Source: Luteibaculum sp964627445 (GTDB lineage: Bacteria > Bacteroidota > Bacteroidia > Flavobacteriales_D > Luteibaculaceae). From it: a stretch of DNA of 64,000 nucleotides. A program made the position numbers and the translations under genes. The notes beneath the pieces were generated by a model. It ran no database searches. It was not told where the DNA came from and saw only the letters and a list, made by a program, of their open reading frames with translations. Each line of letters opens with the position of its first letter. Within the stretch, counting starts at the first letter, position 1. The DNA is taken from assembly GCA_964627445.1 (NCBI GenBank), contig CAZVJF010000012.1:1-64000 (forward strand), in the 5' to 3' direction. Positions 60,398 to 64,000 of this stretch are shown one piece after another.

Positions 60398-61183
60398 TTA
60401 GAAGTGCATCATTACAGCGATACGACCGTTACGTACACCTGTGTTAACACCAAAGTTTGTAGTCTTGTTACCAGAGTCTACGGTTTCTTCAGAACCAGCA
60501 TCACCAGCGGCAACGTCAAAAGAAGTAGTTTCTCCGAAACCGCTAGTAGTTAACTGTGCAGTGATACCGTACTCAAGAGCTACAGAAAATTTAGGAGCGA
60601 AGAAGTACTCAACACCCATAAAACCTCTACCCGCTAGGTTAAAAGCAGTTCCGTTTCTTTGCTCAGAAATGTAAGTTCCGTCAGCTAGATCGTCACGATC
60701 GTTTCCGTACTCAATAGTAGATCTAGAGGTGTTGATTCCAACAAAACCTTCTAGACCCCAGTATCCTTGGATACGTGTGTTACCTCTTCTGTACTCACGA
60801 CCGAAACCTAGCATTACACCAAAATTTCTGTCTACTAATTCATTCTCTACTAGGTCACCAGTAGCTGCACCTTGGTCTAGCTCATCTACTAATTGTGTAG
60901 TTTTATTAGAGTTAGCGCTCAACATCAACGTGTAACGACAAGCAGCATTTTCAGAATCAAAGCGCTTTCCGTAAAAAGTAAGTGGCGCGATAGGAGATGC
61001 TGTTCCTACAGTTGCGTTAGGCGCGTTAAACTTAAGTGAGTTAAATAAAGGTACCGCATCAAAACCAACTGCGTAATCTAACGCTTGTGGAAGAATTGGT
61101 TCACCTTTCTTAGATACAAGGCTTTGGCCCATTACAGCTACAGAAGCCAAAACTACAGCTGCACTTAATAAAACTTTTTTCAT
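60398..61183 (-). CDS. Outer-membrane beta-barrel protein
   Basis: The 261-residue product has a signal peptide (MKKVLLSAAVVLASVAVMG, then Q). The body alternates short loops with amphipathic strands (CRYTLMLSANSN, FGVMLGFGREYRRGNTRIQGYWGLEGFVGIN, NLAGRGFMGVEYFFAPKFSVALEYGI) and ends in the barrel-closing GRIAVMMHF with terminal Phe. No enzymatic motif is visible. Its canonical promoter, strong terminator and low-variety codon use suggest high expression. Confidence 0.82.
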   Translation of the reverse strand: MKKVLLSAAVVLASVAVMGQSLVSKKGEPILPQALDYAVGFDAVPLFNSLKFNAPNATVGTASPIAPLTFYGKRFDSENAACRYTLMLSANSNKTTQLVDELDQGAATGDLVENELVDRNFGVMLGFGREYRRGNTRIQGYWGLEGFVGINTSRSTIEYGNDRDDLADGTYISEQRNGTAFNLAGRGFMGVEYFFAPKFSVALEYGITAQLTTSGFGETTSFDVAAGDAGSEETVDSGNKTTNFGVNTGVRNGRIAVMMHF

Positions 61184-61212
61184 TTTGTTCCAATTATGGT
61201 TTATGGTTGCGG

Positions 61213-61243
61213 CAAATTTAGTCCAATCCTAGTTCTACGCAAG
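61213..61243 (-). promoter_or_regulatory. Bacteroidota promoter for the outer-membrane protein gene
   Basis: On the minus strand CTTG at 61240-61243, a 19-bp spacer and TAAATTTG at 61213-61220 match the -33/-7 consensus (one mismatch at -33). The leader to the ATG at 61183 is about 25 nt. Confidence 0.65.
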
Positions 61244-61273
61244 TTTGCCGAAAATAAGATACTAACCGTAGAA

Positions 61274-61927
61274 TTAACTGCGGTTCCTATGCGGTAACAT
61301 GGGGACAAACTTAAAGTGGCCAAAATCTTCTTCAACGTACTCATTATCAGCTACTCGGGTGTAGCGTTTCATGACTTGTACATCCTCCGAAGCTCCAATA
61401 GGCACAACCAGCTTACCCCCTATTTTTAGTTGCTTTAACAACATTTTAGGGAGTTCTGGTGCACCACAGGTTACCACGATGCCGCTGTAAGGTCCGTATC
61501 CCTCCAGGCCTTTATATCCATCTCCATACACCAAGTAAGCTTCGTACTGCAGTTGTTTCAACACTTTTTTCGCTTTAGTAAACAGTTCTTTCTGTCGCTC
61601 CACACTAAATACTTTGTAACCCAGCTGGCAAAGCACTGCGGTTTGGTACCCCGAACCTGTTCCTATCTCCAACACCTTATCTTTTGGCTGGCAATCTATT
61701 AAGTGGCTTTGCATGGCCACGGTGTATGGCTGCGATATAGTCTGCCCTGCTGCTATTGGAAACGCTTTATTGGTGTACGCAAAATTTAAAAATGCAGTAT
61801 CCATAAATGCATGCCGGGGTATAGCACCTATGGCCGCTAGCACCTCGGAATTGGTAATTTCCATATCCCGAAGTTCCTCCACCAATCTCTTTCTCAATCC
61901 TTTATGCCGGTAGTTGTCTTCTACCAT
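61274..61927 (-). CDS. pcm: Protein-L-isoaspartate O-methyltransferase
   Basis: The 217-residue product (from MVEDNYRHKGLR) has IPRHAFMD, the PIMT signature AAGQTISQPYTVAMQ, SAM-binding VLEIGTGSGYQTAVL (motif I), VFSVERQ, and the GGKLVVPIG motif. It methylates isoaspartyl residues in damaged proteins and starts their repair. The open frame reaches 61993, but family alignment supports the ATG at 61927. It diverges from the Gfo/Idh/MocA gene with 97 bp between the starts. Confidence 0.9.
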   Translation of the reverse strand: MVEDNYRHKGLRKRLVEELRDMEITNSEVLAAIGAIPRHAFMDTAFLNFAYTNKAFPIAAGQTISQPYTVAMQSHLIDCQPKDKVLEIGTGSGYQTAVLCQLGYKVFSVERQKELFTKAKKVLKQLQYEAYLVYGDGYKGLEGYGPYSGIVVTCGAPELPKMLLKQLKIGGKLVVPIGASEDVQVMKRYTRVADNEYVEEDFGHFKFVPMLPHRNRS

Positions 61928-62024
61928 ATTCGCTGTTAAAAATTTGGTGTGGAAAATAACCAAAAACCCTGCATTCCAAACGAAAATTAGCACCTACCTT
62001 TATCCCAAACTATTGCTTACCGTT

Positions 62025-63014
62025 ATGCAAATTGCCGTTTTGGGTGCTGGACACCTAGGAAAAATACACATCCAACAAATATTAGAGATACCCGAGTGGA
62101 CCTTAGCCGGTTTCTACGATCCCAATCCCGAAGTAGCAAAGGCAGTTGCAGAAAAATACAATACCACCGCTTTTGCAAGTGTATCGGAGGCTATTGATGC
62201 CTGTGATGCCATAGATGTGGTGACTCCTACCCTCTCGCATTACGACTGTGCCAAAGAGGCCATCAAAAAATCGAAGCATGTATTTATAGAGAAACCCATA
62301 ACCAATACCGTAGCCGAAGCCAAAGAGCTGATCGCTTTGAAAGAAGAAGCGGGTATTAAGGTACAGGTAGGACATGTGGAGCGGTTTAACCCAGCCTTTA
62401 TAGCGGTAAAAGACAAAATAACCAAGCCCAAATTCATTGAAACGCACAGGCTTGCAGAGTTTAATCCGCGTGGCACCGATGTTTCTGTAGTGCTCGATTT
62501 AATGATACACGACCTGGATATTATCCTCAGCACTGTACAATCTGACATTCACCGAGTTTCTGCTAGTGGAGTTTCCGTTTTGAGCGACTCACCCGATATT
62601 GCCAACGCGCGCATAGAATTTATGAATGGATGTGTGGCCAACGTTACGGCAAGTAGAATCTCATTGAAAAACATGCGCAAGTCGCGCTTTTTCCAACAGG
62701 ATGCCTACATCGCAGTAGACTTCCTTAAAAAGCAGGCGGAATCGGTATCTATGAAAACGGTAGATGAAAACACCTCTGACTTTGCCATGATCTTAGAGCC
62801 TGGAAAAGGCAAGGAACCCCGAGAAATTCTATTTGATAAGCCCGATGTGGCGCCCAACAACGCTATTCGTGAAGAGCTTCGTAGCTTTTACCACTGCATT
62901 CACAAGAACACCCAACCCGAGGTAAGCATAGAAGACGGAACCAATGCGCTGGCATTGGCCCACAATATTCTAGAGAAAATGCACCTGAATGCAGAAATGA
63001 TTAACCAAGCATAA
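62025..63014 (+). CDS. Gfo/Idh/MocA-family NAD(P)-dependent oxidoreductase
   Basis: The 329-residue product begins MQIAVLGAGHLGKIHIQQI, with the Rossmann GAGHLGK motif; an upstream frame to 61914 overlaps pcm and is not used. The family motif EKPITNTVAEA (Glu-Lys-Pro, about 94), VGHVERFNPAF and a His in LMIHDLDII are present. Members oxidise sugars or nucleotide sugars; relatives with the VGHVERFNP motif are often associated with surface-sugar metabolism. The substrate is not predictable. Confidence 0.87.
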   Translation: MQIAVLGAGHLGKIHIQQILEIPEWTLAGFYDPNPEVAKAVAEKYNTTAFASVSEAIDACDAIDVVTPTLSHYDCAKEAIKKSKHVFIEKPITNTVAEAKELIALKEEAGIKVQVGHVERFNPAFIAVKDKITKPKFIETHRLAEFNPRGTDVSVVLDLMIHDLDIILSTVQSDIHRVSASGVSVLSDSPDIANARIEFMNGCVANVTASRISLKNMRKSRFFQQDAYIAVDFLKKQAESVSMKTVDENTSDFAMILEPGKGKEPREILFDKPDVAPNNAIREELRSFYHCIHKNTQPEVSIEDGTNALALAHNILEKMHLNAEMINQA

Positions 63015-63094
63015 AATACCGCAATAAAAACTGCGTTTAACGTGCATTGTAAGCTATTTAGTGTGTGTGCAACCCCGGCTTACCCGAATTATCT

Positions 63095-63102
63095 ATTAAA
63101 TT
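63095..63102 (+). promoter_or_regulatory. Promoter -7 box for the 63117 lipoprotein gene
   Basis: TAAATTTG fits TAnnTTTG and lies 14 bp before the ATG at 63117, giving a short leader. It also supports 63117 rather than the open-frame start at 63042. Confidence 0.5.
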
Positions 63103-63116
63103 TGCGCCCCTTTAGT

Positions 63117-63974
63117 ATGAGGCCACTGTTGTTTTTTCTGGGAATTGTGTTGTTCGCTTCGTGTAAGCTCGATAAAGTGGAACCCGTTCCGGGCTTCATG
63201 AAAATAGATACCCTTACCACCAACCTCAATTATACCACCCAAGGCTCTAATTCCAACAACTTTACCGAAGCTTGGGTCTACGTGGATGGACAACTCGTAG
63301 GAGTTTACGATACGCCAGCATTGTTTCCTGTGTTGGAAAGTGGTGCCAGAACCATTACCGTACAGCCCGGAATAAAACGCGATGGCTTAGCGAGCACCCG
63401 CGTACCGCATCCCCACTTTAAAAACTGGGAAATCCCCGGAGATATTCCCGTGAATGACACCCTAAGCATTCGCCCGGTTTTTCAATTAGAAGATGCAGTG
63501 AAGGTGTGGTACGAAGATTTTGAAAGCGAAGGATACCAGTTCATCAATGTTGACGGGGCAGATACGTCACTGGAACGCATTGTAAACACACCCGATGTGT
63601 TTGAAGGAGAAGGGTCTGGAAGGGCTTTTCTGGATGGAGAATTCAACCGATTTATCATTCAAACAACAGAAAACTTCCAGTTTGATTTTGGAACTCCGGT
63701 TTTTCTGGAGTTCGATTACAAAATCGATGGGTTGCTCACCACCACGCTTATTGGGCATACCAACGATGGCGATCTTCCGATAGACTTGGTTTTCGTACCC
63801 TCCAAAACCAACGAAAATAATGAAGCGGTGTATAATAAAATATACATCAACCTATCTACCGCTATTGGGCAGTTGCAAGCGGCCAGTAGCTACGATATTC
63901 AAATATCGGGAAGCTCACTGGAGGCCACCAACCAAAATTTCTATCTCGATAACGTTAAAATCCTCTACTTCTAA
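63117..63974 (+). CDS. Exported lipoprotein of unknown function
   Basis: The 285-residue product starts MRPLLFFLGIVLFASC, a lipoprotein signal with lipobox FASC. The body has an early PEGA-like or Ig-like part (AWVYVDGQLVGVYDTPALFPVLESG) and a jelly-roll-like second half (YEDFESEGYQFINVDG ... FLEFDYKIDGLL ... FYLDNVKIL). This second half resembles carbohydrate-binding modules, with no catalytic residues seen. It is surface- or periplasm-anchored. Function unknown. Confidence 0.7.
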   Translation: MRPLLFFLGIVLFASCKLDKVEPVPGFMKIDTLTTNLNYTTQGSNSNNFTEAWVYVDGQLVGVYDTPALFPVLESGARTITVQPGIKRDGLASTRVPHPHFKNWEIPGDIPVNDTLSIRPVFQLEDAVKVWYEDFESEGYQFINVDGADTSLERIVNTPDVFEGEGSGRAFLDGEFNRFIIQTTENFQFDFGTPVFLEFDYKIDGLLTTTLIGHTNDGDLPIDLVFVPSKTNENNEAVYNKIYINLSTAIGQLQAASSYDIQISGSSLEATNQNFYLDNVKILYF

Positions 63975-64000
63975 ATGCAACTTAACAAACCCCGTAAAGT
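63975..64000 (+). CDS. Start of a further gene (cut by window end)
   Basis: ATG directly after the previous stop begins a frame MQLNKPRK that runs off the window. The zero-gap spacing suggests it shares a transcript with the lipoprotein gene. Too short to identify. Confidence 0.35.

Overview
The window is a 64 kb piece of a Bacteroidota chromosome, most likely Flavobacteriales. The evidence is a type IX secretion C-terminal sorting domain on a giant repeat protein, several -33/-7 promoters of the Bacteroidota form TTTG-N19/20-TAnnTTTG, few Shine-Dalgarno sites, and typical family members (DUF4199, YwqK/MORN-type protein, DUF6048/DUF6452-like pair, BaiN/HI0933-type flavoprotein). No rRNA or tRNA gene was seen. 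One small SRP RNA, one SAM-I riboswitch and one strong bidirectional terminator are present.

Layout. 1-8006: 3' part of a giant secreted adhesin-like protein with six near-identical 405-bp tandem copies. 8170-9925: small lipoprotein, outer-membrane protein, trmH. 10042-14227: five tandem genes for exported barrel-like proteins, four of which share an N-terminal 'QD..(I/L)....DT(I/L).C.I' domain; three more genes with this domain lie at 34570-37334. 14228-14932: non-coding, repeat-rich. 14933-20092 (minus): methionine/threonine operon osmC - metZ - (metX + aspartokinase + homoserine dehydrogenase fusion) under a SAM-I riboswitch.

20373-27914 is an AT-rich accessory region. It starts with a fragment of a tyrosine recombinase. 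It then has five units that look like integron-type gene cassettes: a single-chain AAA/TOPRIM protein, an OLD-family nuclease, a Fic protein with a convergent candidate antitoxin, VOC + DUF1801, and a lipoprotein. Each unit starts with GTT(G)... and ends with the reverse complement of its own start (9-10 bp), which does not match the neighbouring unit equally well. Some junctions have the R''-L''-L'-R' palindromic layout of attC sites, and two junctions contain decayed IS110-family transposase ends. This is the most interesting part of the window: a decayed, integrase-poor cassette array (CALIN-like) carrying probable defence and toxin-antitoxin genes.

27915-63974 is mostly core genome: pabC-like aminotransferase, GmhB-like phosphatase, rhomboid protease, DHFR-like reductase, PIF1-type helicase, SulP transporter, typA, FAD oxidoreductase, Wza-like export lipoprotein, sodium:solute symporter, recR, glycosyltransferases, 2-oxoacid dehydrogenase E2, a TPR/PD40 protein, an exonuclease, FAH-family hydrolase, subtilase, mnmA, ffs, SDR, transaldolase, a YrdC/Sua5 protein, an outer-membrane protein, pcm and a Gfo/Idh/MocA oxidoreductase. 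The window ends eight codons into a further gene.
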